A stretch of DNA of 64,000 nt from an uncultured Thiotrichaceae bacterium. GTDB lineage: Bacteria > Pseudomonadota > Gammaproteobacteria > Thiotrichales > Thiotrichaceae. The stretch's first letter is position 1, and each line of letters starts with the position of its first letter. Location of the stretch: contig CALAMO010000044.1 of NCBI GenBank assembly GCA_937925855.1, positions 1 through 64,000 of the forward strand, given 5' to 3'. Under the pieces are notes generated by a model, which saw only the letters and a list, made by a program, of their open reading frames with translations, ran no database searches and was not told the DNA's origin. The position numbers were made by a program, and so were the translations under genes. Below, in pieces: positions 56,473 to 64,000 of the stretch.

Positions 56473-57840
56473 TTAAGTCTTAGCCGTAAAATTAATCTTA
56501 TCCTTCAAAAACCACAGCAAAATCAACGAAGGAATAACCATTAGCGCAGTGATAATAAAGAACGTACCCCAATCACCATCCAGCCAGTCCACCATCGCGC
56601 CAGAGGACGAGGCCAGCAATGTTCGTCCCAGCGTCCCAATCGACGCCAGCAGCGCATACTGCGTCGCCGTATAAGTCCGATCCACCAGCCGCGAGATAAA
56701 CGCCACAAACGCCACCGTCGCAAACGCTGCCGCAATATCATCCATCACTACCGACAGCGCAAACAACCACTCCGATTTACCCGTCCAAGCCAAAATACTA
56801 AACATCACATTAGTCGCCGCCATCGCGATACCCGCTATTAACAGCGCCTTGAGCGAACCAGAGCGCATCGCGAACCAACCCCCAATCAAGGTGAAGACAA
56901 CAGTAGTAACCCAGCCCAGTGTCTTAGAGTAAAGCGCAATATCCGACTTACTAAAGCCAATCTCTTTGTAAAAGATGATCGACATCTTGCCCATAAAGGC
57001 TTCGCCAATCTTAAACAGGAAGATGAACGACAGAATACCAATACCGATAGCCATACCGTTCTTACGTAAGAAGCTAGTCAGCGGGCTAAGAATCGTACTG
57101 GCAAACCAACTCACAGGTGTTGGCAATGCCACTTTACTACCGAGTTTTTGCTGATCCTCTAACTGACGCCGCTGCCGCTCAGCCGAAGACACCTCAGGAA
57201 TCAACATCAGCAAAATATTAAACAGAACCACCAGCCCAAAGATAAACAGGAAGGTCAGCTGCCAATAGTTATCATGGCCCTGTGCCTGTAAATATTCAGC
57301 TACATAAAGTGCAATCGCACCACCAAACTTATAGCCCGTCCACCAGCCTGCTACCGCTATCGCAGCGCCTGCTGCCATCGACGAAGACTCATGCTCCCCC
57401 ACCTGTTCAATCCGCAGCGCATCAATGGTTATATCCTGCGTCGCCGAAGAAATCGCAATCACCAAACCGATCCCTATCACCACCGCCAGATTATCGACCG
57501 GATTCACCACACTCCATGCAGCGAGGCACAGCAGAATAATGATCTGCATCGTCAGAATCCACGACTTACGATGCCCGATTTTATCGGTCAGAAACGGTAT
57601 CCGAATGCGATCTACCAGCGGCGCCCACATCCAGTTCAATGCGTAAACACCAAAAATCAGTCCGGCCCAGCCTATCGCACTCCGACTCAGCCCTTCTTCT
57701 TTTAGCCATAATGACAGCGCCGTCGCAATCAACACCCAGGGGAAACCACTAATGATTCCCAGCATTAAAATGCGCAGCATCCTCCTATCAAGATAGGCAC
57801 TAAAGCCTGTCTTCTCCTCTACCACTGCAGTTTCGCTCAT
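56473..57840 (-). CDS. ampG: AmpG-type MFS permease
   Basis: 455 aa with about 12 membrane helices. Starts with the AmpG pattern RRMLRILMLGIISGFPWVLIATALSLWLKEEGLSRSAIG and carries SATQDITIDALRIE, diagnostic of the family that imports anhydro-muropeptides for wall recycling. Mpl, another recycling enzyme, is encoded at the right edge. ATG overlaps the xthA stop (ATGA). Confidence 0.85.
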   Translation of the reverse strand: MSETAVVEEKTGFSAYLDRRMLRILMLGIISGFPWVLIATALSLWLKEEGLSRSAIGWAGLIFGVYALNWMWAPLVDRIRIPFLTDKIGHRKSWILTMQIIILLCLAAWSVVNPVDNLAVVIGIGLVIAISSATQDITIDALRIEQVGEHESSSMAAGAAIAVAGWWTGYKFGGAIALYVAEYLQAQGHDNYWQLTFLFIFGLVVLFNILLMLIPEVSSAERQRRQLEDQQKLGSKVALPTPVSWFASTILSPLTSFLRKNGMAIGIGILSFIFLFKIGEAFMGKMSIIFYKEIGFSKSDIALYSKTLGWVTTVVFTLIGGWFAMRSGSLKALLIAGIAMAATNVMFSILAWTGKSEWLFALSVVMDDIAAAFATVAFVAFISRLVDRTYTATQYALLASIGTLGRTLLASSSGAMVDWLDGDWGTFFIITALMVIPSLILLWFLKDKINFTAKT

Positions 57841-58625
57841 GATTTAGCTATCTCGTAATTATAGTCGATGGATAACGGAGCATGATCCGAAAAGCGCTCA
57901 TCTTTATAAACCGAAGTGGCGGTTACGGCACCCTTGAGTGACGGCGTCAGAATCTGATAGTCGATCCGCCATCCCGTATTATTTGCCCAAGCCTGACCAC
58001 GGTTTGACCACCAGGTATACGCATGCTCTTCCTGCTCAATCTCACGGAAAGCATCAACAAAACCCATCTCGTCAAACAGCTTATCTAACCAGGCCCGCTC
58101 CTCCGGCAGGAAGCCTGAATTATTCTGGTTTCCTTTCCAGTTACGAATATCTTCGTTCTTGTGCGCAATGTTCCAATCACCACAGATCACCGCGTCGCGG
58201 CCCTCTGCTTTAAATTGCTCCATGAAGCCCTCAAAATACTCCATACAACGATACTTCACAAGCTGACGTTCGTCTTTCGCTGAGCCGGACGGCATATACA
58301 GCGAAGCCACACTCAAATTACCAAAGCGCGCCTCTAAATAACGTCCTTCAGCATCCGCCTCCTCATAGCCCATACCCACAATGACCTCATCCGGCTCATG
58401 CTTACAGTACAGCGCCACCCCGCTATAGCCCTTCTTCTCCGCGTCGTGGTAATAACAGTGATAACCCGCTGGAAAAAACAGCTCGCGATGTTCTTCTAAC
58501 TGATGGATCTGCGCCTTGGTTTCCTGAATACAAACCACGTCCGCGTCCTGCTGCTGCATCCAATCGAAGAACCCTTTACGCGCCGCCGCTCGAATGCCAT
58601 TGGTATTAGCACTAATAATTCTCAT
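57837..58625 (-). CDS. xthA: Exodeoxyribonuclease III
   Basis: 262 aa AP endonuclease/3' exonuclease. Glu35 in QETKA, Tyr/Asp in [15 protein letters not shown], and the terminal [10 protein letters not shown] motif are the metal and catalytic residues. Overlaps argF upstream and ampG downstream by ATGA. Confidence 0.94.
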   Translation of the reverse strand: MRIISANTNGIRAAARKGFFDWMQQQDADVVCIQETKAQIHQLEEHRELFFPAGYHCYYHDAEKKGYSGVALYCKHEPDEVIVGMGYEEADAEGRYLEARFGNLSVASLYMPSGSAKDERQLVKYRCMEYFEGFMEQFKAEGRDAVICGDWNIAHKNEDIRNWKGNQNNSGFLPEERAWLDKLFDEMGFVDAFREIEQEEHAYTWWSNRGQAWANNTGWRIDYQILTPSLKGAVTATSVYKDERFSDHAPLSIDYNYEIAKS

Positions 58626-59560
58626 GCTGCTGCTTCCACCTGATGAGTTGCAAACCCCAGCATCAAACCTTCGACCAGTGCTTTCTGAGCATGCAGGCGG
58701 TTTTCCGCCTCATCCCAGACCACACTCTGTGGGCCTTCAATGACTTCATTCGCCACTTCCATACCCCGATAGGCGGGTAAACAATGCATAAACAGTGCAT
58801 GCTGTTTTGCCAGCGCCATGACATCCTCTGTGACCTGATAATCGGCGAAGGCTTGCAAGCGCGCCTGCTTTTCATCTTCCTGCCCCATACTGGCCCAGGT
58901 ATCAGTAATCACCACATCCGCATTTTTCACTGCCTCCGTCGGATCACGGAACATAGTGACGTGGTTGTTATTCTGTGTCAGCACATCAGCATCCGGGTCG
59001 TAACCTTCCGGGCAAGCGGCATTCAAATGAAAACCAAACAAACGCGCCGCATTCATCCAAGAATGACACACATTATTGCCATCCCCTACCCAGGCAGCCG
59101 TTTTTCCCACCGGATTACCGCGCTGTTCAATCCAGGTCATCATATCCGCCAACAGCTGACAGGGATGAAACTTATCCGTCAGCGCATTAATCACCGGCAC
59201 GCGCGAATATTCCGCGAATTTCTCTACCATACTATGTTCAAAGGTACGGATCATCACCACGTCAACCATACGCGAGATCACCCGCGCCGAGTCTTCCACC
59301 GGCTCACCGCGTCCAAGCTGCGTATCATGTGGTGACAGGAACATCGCATGCCCACCTAACTGAGTCATACCGGTTTCAAAGGAAACACGGGTGCGGGTAG
59401 ACGCTTTCTCAAAAATCATTGCCAGCGTACAGTTCTTCAGCGGTTGATAAATATCACCGCGCTTCACCATCGCCTTCAGCTCAAGCGCACGATCAATTAC
59501 CGCGTATAATTCTTCCGCACTCAGGTCGTTAAGTGATAGAAAATGCCTTACCTCATTCAT
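58622..59560 (-). CDS. argF: Ornithine carbamoyltransferase
   Basis: 312 aa. Makes citrulline from ornithine and carbamoyl phosphate. Carbamoyl-phosphate site STRTR (54-58), HPCQLLADM, ornithine-loop [11 protein letters not shown]. Directly coupled to argD by an ATGA overlap. Confidence 0.95.
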   Translation of the reverse strand: MNEVRHFLSLNDLSAEELYAVIDRALELKAMVKRGDIYQPLKNCTLAMIFEKASTRTRVSFETGMTQLGGHAMFLSPHDTQLGRGEPVEDSARVISRMVDVVMIRTFEHSMVEKFAEYSRVPVINALTDKFHPCQLLADMMTWIEQRGNPVGKTAAWVGDGNNVCHSWMNAARLFGFHLNAACPEGYDPDADVLTQNNNHVTMFRDPTEAVKNADVVITDTWASMGQEDEKQARLQAFADYQVTEDVMALAKQHALFMHCLPAYRGMEVANEVIEGPQSVVWDEAENRLHAQKALVEGLMLGFATHQVEAAA

Positions 59561-60759
59561 GCTGCTTCTCCAACAAGCTTATTCACCAGTGTCGTTACCG
59601 CTTCAATGATCTGATCAGCTTCAGCTATCGTCAGCACTAATGGCGGCAGCAAGCGTATAACATTACCCGCCGTTACATTAATCAACACCCCATGTTCCAG
59701 CGCCTGAGCTACCAAAGCGGAACAATCTCTATCCAACTGCACGGCAACCATCAATCCCTTAGCGCGAATATCGGTCACGACACCTTTAGCCTGCAAATGC
59801 GCCAGCTGCTGACTAAACTGAGTCATAAAATACTCGCCCATATCTGCCGCCGCTTGCGCCAGATTCTCCTTCTCCATCACATCGACTACCGCCAGCGCGG
59901 CGCGACAGGACAAAGGATTACCACCAAAGGTGGAACCATGGTTACCGGGGCCAAATACATCCGCCGCCTTACCTCCCGCGAGACAGGCGCCAATCGGCAC
60001 ACCATTACCCAATGCTTTAGCCAGCGTCATGACATCCGGCTGGATATTACTATGCTGAAAGCCAAACCACTGACCGGTACGGCACATACCGGTCTGAATT
60101 TCATCGACCATTAACAAACAGTCATACTGATCACACAAAGCACGCAACGTTGACAGATAATCAGCGGATGGAATGTTTACCCCGCCCTCACCCTGTACCG
60201 GCTCGACCAGTATCGCCACCACATTAGGATTTTCAGCGAGCACTTTTTCAGCAGCTGCGCTATTACCATAGGCCACGCGCTCAAAACCTGCCAATAACGG
60301 GCCAAAACCCTGCTGGACTTTTACATTCCCCGTCGCACTTAGCGTCGCCATAGTGCGGCCATGAAAAGAATGCTCCATCACCAATACTACCGGGGCTTCT
60401 ATACCCTTATTGTGCCCATAAAGACGTGCCACTTTGATAGCTGCTTCATTCGCTTCCGCACCAGAGTTAGCGAAGAACACTTTTTCCATACCGGATAGCT
60501 GACATAATTTGTTGCTTAGCGCCTGCTGGTGTTCGATCTGGTAGAGGTTAGAGGTATGCACCAGCGATAGCGCCTGTTCAGCAAGCGCTTCCGCGACTTC
60601 ACGACGCGCATGACCAAGACTACACACGGCGATACCCGACACGGCATCCAGATAGCGTCGCCCATCGGTGTCCCAGAGGCTACAGCCTTCACCATGCGTA
60701 AAGGTCACCGGTAAACGTGCGTAGGTTGGCATCAATGTGCCCTGATCAGCGTGTGCCAC
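59557..60759 (-). CDS. argD: Acetylornithine aminotransferase
   Basis: 400 aa. GTG start 7 bases after GAGGAG. Features: [35 protein letters not shown] and the PLP lysine in [16 protein letters not shown]. Fourth step of arginine synthesis. First gene of argD-argF-xthA-ampG. A half-site TGAAT is seen upstream but no full ARG box. Confidence 0.94.
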   Translation of the reverse strand: MAHADQGTLMPTYARLPVTFTHGEGCSLWDTDGRRYLDAVSGIAVCSLGHARREVAEALAEQALSLVHTSNLYQIEHQQALSNKLCQLSGMEKVFFANSGAEANEAAIKVARLYGHNKGIEAPVVLVMEHSFHGRTMATLSATGNVKVQQGFGPLLAGFERVAYGNSAAAEKVLAENPNVVAILVEPVQGEGGVNIPSADYLSTLRALCDQYDCLLMVDEIQTGMCRTGQWFGFQHSNIQPDVMTLAKALGNGVPIGACLAGGKAADVFGPGNHGSTFGGNPLSCRAALAVVDVMEKENLAQAAADMGEYFMTQFSQQLAHLQAKGVVTDIRAKGLMVAVQLDRDCSALVAQALEHGVLINVTAGNVIRLLPPLVLTIAEADQIIEAVTTLVNKLVGEAA

Positions 60760-60843
60760 AGCAAACTCCTCTGCACCGACCCGGGAAACTATTCAGGAAC
60801 TGCGCCCTGGATCAGGTTAAAACGTGGTCTAAAAAAACAAAAA

Positions 60844-60873
60844 GGCAGTCCGTAGAAGGACTGCCCTTTTTTT
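60844..60873. terminator. Rho-independent terminator, usable in both directions
   Basis: Stem GGCAGTCC/GGACTGCC with a 6-base loop, seven T after it on the plus strand and TTTTTGTTTTTTT on the minus strand. It ends the leftward methyltransferase transcript ahead of argD. Confidence 0.85.
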
Positions 60874-60959
60874 GAAGCAAGTAATTATGGAGAAACCATC
60901 AGATTTTGTCAAACATTAGCGTAGGAATTTGTCAAGCGCAAATCCACAGGCTGACCGGC

Positions 60960-61532
60960 TCACCGCTTATAAATATGATACACGTAGGCAGGTGGAAAAT
61001 TATTCAGCACAAAGTTCTCGCGCCGCGCCATCAAACCATGTTTTAACATCAAGGCTGGTTTAACTGGACACTTATAACCATAGGTGAATTGCACTAGGGC
61101 CGCCCCCGGTTTCATCACGCTAAAGGCAGCGCCCAAAATGGCATCCACATCAACGTCCCGAATCGACAGCAACGGCAAGCCGCTAATCACTCTGTCTGCT
61201 TTACCTAGTCCAAAATGTGCTAAGGATTCGGCAGAACCATTAATCACCGTTGCCTGCGGGTATTTATGCTGTAACTGCGTCGCGAATTTGGCGTTCAGCT
61301 CAACCAGTACCAGAGCTGCTTCACTCACACCCGCTGCCAGAATGGCGTTGGTGAACACGCCAGTACCTGGCCCCAACTCAATCACCTGCTCGACAGAGGC
61401 GTCTAGCCCTACCACCATCTTTTTAGCCAGACGTTGGCTAGAGGGAATGACCGAAGCGGTTACCAAAGGTGCTTTCAGCCACTCGACTACAAAGGATGAT
61501 GTTTCCCGCAACTTAAGCGCTTTCGCCTGCAT
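60960..61532 (-). CDS. Class I SAM methyltransferase, phospholipid N-methyltransferase-like
   Basis: 190 aa. SAM motif VIELGPGTGVFT (50-61), followed by LVLVELNAKFATQL and SGLPLLS in place of the NPPY-type motif. The N-terminal FVVEWLKAPLVTASVIPSSQRLAKKM is shared with PmtA-type phosphatidylethanolamine N-methyltransferases and some rRNA-methylase relatives. Phospholipid methylation is likely but not proven. Confidence 0.78.
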   Translation of the reverse strand: MQAKALKLRETSSFVVEWLKAPLVTASVIPSSQRLAKKMVVGLDASVEQVIELGPGTGVFTNAILAAGVSEAALVLVELNAKFATQLQHKYPQATVINGSAESLAHFGLGKADRVISGLPLLSIRDVDVDAILGAAFSVMKPGAALVQFTYGYKCPVKPALMLKHGLMARRENFVLNNFPPAYVYHIYKR

Positions 61533-61794
61533 AGCTCTTCCTATCTCAACAGTACTGTTATTTTTTCGCTGCGGTCGATTATACCCATTTTCAACCTAAC
61601 GGCTACCTAAGCCAAGCCACACTCAGGGCGACCACATATAAATTTGCGAAAAAATAACGCTTCTAGCACTGCTTCGATTTTATTTCCAGCGTCAGCGAAC
61701 GAGTAATCTGACAAGCGTTTTCCAACACATTTTCAGGAAGAATGAACAACCCACAGAAAAACGAACCGGTACGATAAAGCAAAAAACAGGCGCG

Positions 61795-62163
61795 CTAAGA
61801 CTCGCCCGCCTGCTGAGCAACTTCGGCATGCACTTCAGCCATATCAAGCGCTTTAATCTTACCAATGACCTCTTCCAGCTGCGCCTCACTTAACATACCC
61901 GGCTGAGCAAACAGCATAACTTCCTCACGGAACACCATCAGCGTAGGGATTGAACGAATCTGGAAATGCGCCGCCAGCTCCTGCTCCTGTTCTGTGTTGA
62001 CTTTAGCAAATACAATATCAGCGTGCTGTTCAGACACCTTCTCGTAGGTTGGCGCAAATGACTTGCATGGCCCACACCATTCGGCCCAGAAATCGATAAT
62101 AACCATATCGTTACTGCTGATCACTTCGTTAAACTGTGCAGAGGTAATATCTTGTGTAGCCAT
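61795..62163 (-). CDS. Thioredoxin-family protein
   Basis: 122 aa. Active site WCGPC with Cys30 and Cys33, cis-Pro in IRSIPTLMVF. A 15-residue C-terminal tail beyond the usual fold (AEVHAEVAQQAGES) is an addition. No signal peptide, so cytoplasmic. A substrate of TrxB (48349) is plausible. Confidence 0.9.
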   Translation of the reverse strand: MATQDITSAQFNEVISSNDMVIIDFWAEWCGPCKSFAPTYEKVSEQHADIVFAKVNTEQEQELAAHFQIRSIPTLMVFREEVMLFAQPGMLSEAQLEEVIGKIKALDMAEVHAEVAQQAGES

Positions 62164-62258
62164 TCATAAACTCCCGTAAAACGCACAAACATTGGAAAAC
62201 GCATAAGCCGCAACAAGACAGCACGCACATGCACGGCGCTAGTAAAAGGGCGATTCTA

Positions 62259-62879
62259 TCAGATTATGGACGCTGTTGATCCCCAACGCAGGGTAAGTTG
62301 ATGTGAAATGTGCAAGTGATCAAGAATGCGGGCAACAATAAAGTCGACTAGATCAGCCACGGACTGCGGCTGGTTGTAAAACCCAGGGTTCGCCGGCAGA
62401 ATAATGCTCCCCATCCGCGCCAGCTTAAGCATATTTTCCAGATGAATTTCAGAAAATGGAGTTTCACGCACCACCAAAATTAATGGTTTCTTCTCTTTCA
62501 GTGTGACATCCGCAGCGCGTTCTAATAGGTTACGGCTACTGCCACAGGCAATCGCAGATAGGGTGCCGGTTGTGCAGGGACACACCACCGTAGCGTCCGA
62601 CACACTGCTGCCGCTAGCGATAGGTGCCATCCATTGTTCGCGCTCAAACACGCGCAGCTGATCGGGATCAGCCTGATACAACGCGGTGAAATAAGCTTGT
62701 ATCGCCTGCGCACGCCCCGGTAGCTTGAGCGCTGTTTCCGTATTGATGACCAGCTGAGCTGGACGTGATAAGAGCAAATAGACCCGATGTTGCCCGGCTA
62801 AAAGCTGCTCCAATAAACGCAAGCCATACTGCGCGCCAGAGGCGCCAGTCATAATCAGGGTGATCGTTTTCTGGCTCAT
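62259..62879 (-). CDS. ubiX: Flavin prenyltransferase UbiX
   Basis: 206 aa. Makes prenyl-FMN for the UbiD decarboxylase of ubiquinone synthesis. FMN-binding MTGASGAQYGLRLLEQLL, phosphate-binding ASGSSVSDATVVCPCTTGTLSAIACG, and LVVRETPFSEIHLENMLKLA. The stop of mpl lies just upstream (3 bp), the usual mpl-ubiX pair. Confidence 0.95.
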   Translation of the reverse strand: MSQKTITLIMTGASGAQYGLRLLEQLLAGQHRVYLLLSRPAQLVINTETALKLPGRAQAIQAYFTALYQADPDQLRVFEREQWMAPIASGSSVSDATVVCPCTTGTLSAIACGSSRNLLERAADVTLKEKKPLILVVRETPFSEIHLENMLKLARMGSIILPANPGFYNQPQSVADLVDFIVARILDHLHISHQLTLRWGSTASII

Positions 62880-62882
62880 AAA

Positions 62883-64000
62883 CTATGCACTGTCTTTGGC
62901 TGATAACTGAGCGATTAGCTTCTCATGAATACCCCCAAAACCACCATTACTCATGATCAGCACATGGTCTCCTGGCACCAGCATACCCAGCAACGCCGCC
63001 ACCAAACGATCAATGTTTGTTTCAACCCGCGCCTTATTACCCAACGTGCGCGCCACGCGCCCTAAATCACAGCTCAACTCCGGTGGCTGAAACAAGTAAA
63101 CCTGATCAGCACACCGCAGGGAGTCCGCTAACTGTGCGGTATGCTCGCCCATGCGCATGGTGTTAGAACGCGGCTCCAACAGCGCGATAATTCTTTTGTG
63201 GCCCACATTAGCGCGCAACCCAGCCAACGTGGTAGCAATCGCCGTAGGATGATGGGCGAAATCATCATAAACACAAACCCCTCGCACCTGTGCCCGCAGC
63301 TGCATACGCCGCTTAACACCCTTAAATGACGCCAGTGCGTCAATAGCATGCTGCACTGGCACTCCAACATGACGAGCGGCGGCGATAGCCGCCAACGCAT
63401 TGTTCACATTATGCTCACCCCAACAATCCCAGGCCACCACACCTTGTCCCTGACCCGCAAGCAAAACCTGAAATTCACTGCCATCGGCCTGCAAATAAGT
63501 CGCTTCCCATGTCCCCTTCGCAAAACGCTCAACCGGTGTCCAGCAGCCCATGGACAACATCGCCTCAACATTTGCATCCGCCCCATTCGCGATCGCCAAA
63601 CCATTACCCGGCACCATACGCATCAGGTGATGAAACTGCGTCTGAATTGCGGCTAGGTCAGGAAATATGTCAGCATGATCATATTCAAGATTATTCAGAA
63701 TCAGGGTGCGGGGATGATAGTGTACAAATTTAGAGCGCTTATCAAAGAATGCGGTGTCGTACTCATCGGCCTCAATCACAAAAAACGGCCCGGCACCCAA
63801 ACGCGCGGAAAGGCCAAAATTTTCTGGCACTCCCCCAATCAAAAAGCCGGGCTGCAAACCCGCATAATCTAATATCCACGCTAACATGCTGGCGGTCGTA
63901 GTTTTACCGTGCGTACCTGCCACCGCTAACACCCAGCGCTCACGTAACACATGCTCATAGAGCCACTGCGGACCAGACTGATAAGGCAAATTATTCGCCA
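62883..64000 (-). CDS. mpl: UDP-N-acetylmuramate:L-Ala-gamma-D-Glu-meso-DAP ligase, 5' end cut by window
   Basis: Murein-recycling ligase that reattaches the imported tripeptide to UDP-MurNAc. About 372 residues are visible; the frame runs open through the right edge, so a TTG near 63989 is internal. ATP loop AVAGTHGKTTTASM, then FVIEADEYDTAFFDKRSKFVHYHPRTLILNNLEYDHADIF (Mpl-specific), VYDDFAHHPTAI and LEPRSNTMRMGEH. It complements AmpG at 56473. Confidence 0.95.
   Translation of the reverse strand, partial: ANNLPYQSGPQWLYEHVLRERWVLAVAGTHGKTTTASMLAWILDYAGLQPGFLIGGVPENFGLSARLGAGPFFVIEADEYDTAFFDKRSKFVHYHPRTLILNNLEYDHADIFPDLAAIQTQFHHLMRMVPGNGLAIANGADANVEAMLSMGCWTPVERFAKGTWEATYLQADGSEFQVLLAGQGQGVVAWDCWGEHNVNNALAAIAAARHVGVPVQHAIDALASFKGVKRRMQLRAQVRGVCVYDDFAHHPTAIATTLAGLRANVGHKRIIALLEPRSNTMRMGEHTAQLADSLRCADQVYLFQPPELSCDLGRVARTLGNKARVETNIDRLVAALLGMLVPGDHVLIMSNGGFGGIHEKLIAQLSAKDSA

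Overview
The window looks like a chromosome segment of a gammaproteobacterium with moderate GC, probably aquatic or marine. The evidence is gene content and order: lolB-ispE-tRNA-Gln-prs-rplY-pth-ychF facing hemA-prfA-prmC, lolA-rarA beside ftsK, trxB-aat, miaE, mpl-ubiX, and a pilV/W/X/E/Y1 minor-pilin operon. A glycine-betaine-type osmolyte importer, a TAXI-TRAP receptor and a catabolic island fit a heterotroph living on marine solutes. A relative of Leucothrix/Thiothrix is plausible, but the sequence alone does not prove it. I see no insertion sequence, prophage, rRNA or CRISPR array.

Layout. 1-4194: proX (cut by the left edge), proV and a double-length proW. 4276-5452: a repeat-containing lipoprotein, a small basic protein with a hairpin in its own 3' coding end, an unexplained region ending in a good terminator, and tRNA-Met. 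5523-12403 (minus): housekeeping genes ychF, pth, rplY, prs, tRNA-Gln, ispE, lolB and a TPR lipoprotein. 12705-15998 (plus): hemA, prfA, prmC. 15982-22059 (minus): type IV pilus minor pilins and PilY1. 22442-25218: mmsA and a TAXI receptor.

25260-32085 (minus) is the most unusual part. It is a tight seven-gene catabolic-looking operon: a SnoaL-like protein, a histidinol-dehydrogenase-family enzyme of the HpsN type, a double SnoaL protein, an SDR dehydrogenase, a second double SnoaL protein, a bicupin and a stand-alone MetE-type zinc methyltransferase barrel. I cannot match this set to a characterised pathway. Upstream, 32881-37664 encodes a CUT1-type ABC importer with enlarged permeases. The two operons share a 16-bp palindrome with a central CG (32132-32147 and 37907-37922), so they are probably co-regulated by an unseen LacI-type repressor. 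Divergent from the importer run a small ORF, an 8-oxoguanine-deaminase-type amidohydrolase, a phosphoribosyltransferase, a class III aminotransferase and a desaturase.

42787-53718: rarA, lolA, ftsK, trxB, aat, miaE, a glycosyltransferase, galE and an exported ComEA-like protein with a histone-like basic tail. 53993-56353: ogt, a Fic-MerR fusion and a Phd/PIN toxin-antitoxin pair with a clear autoregulatory promoter. 56473-64000 (minus): argD-argF-xthA-ampG joined by three 4-bp overlaps, a SAM methyltransferase, a thioredoxin, ubiX and mpl (cut by the right edge). A family of short dispersed palindromes lies in at least four places in intergenic DNA.
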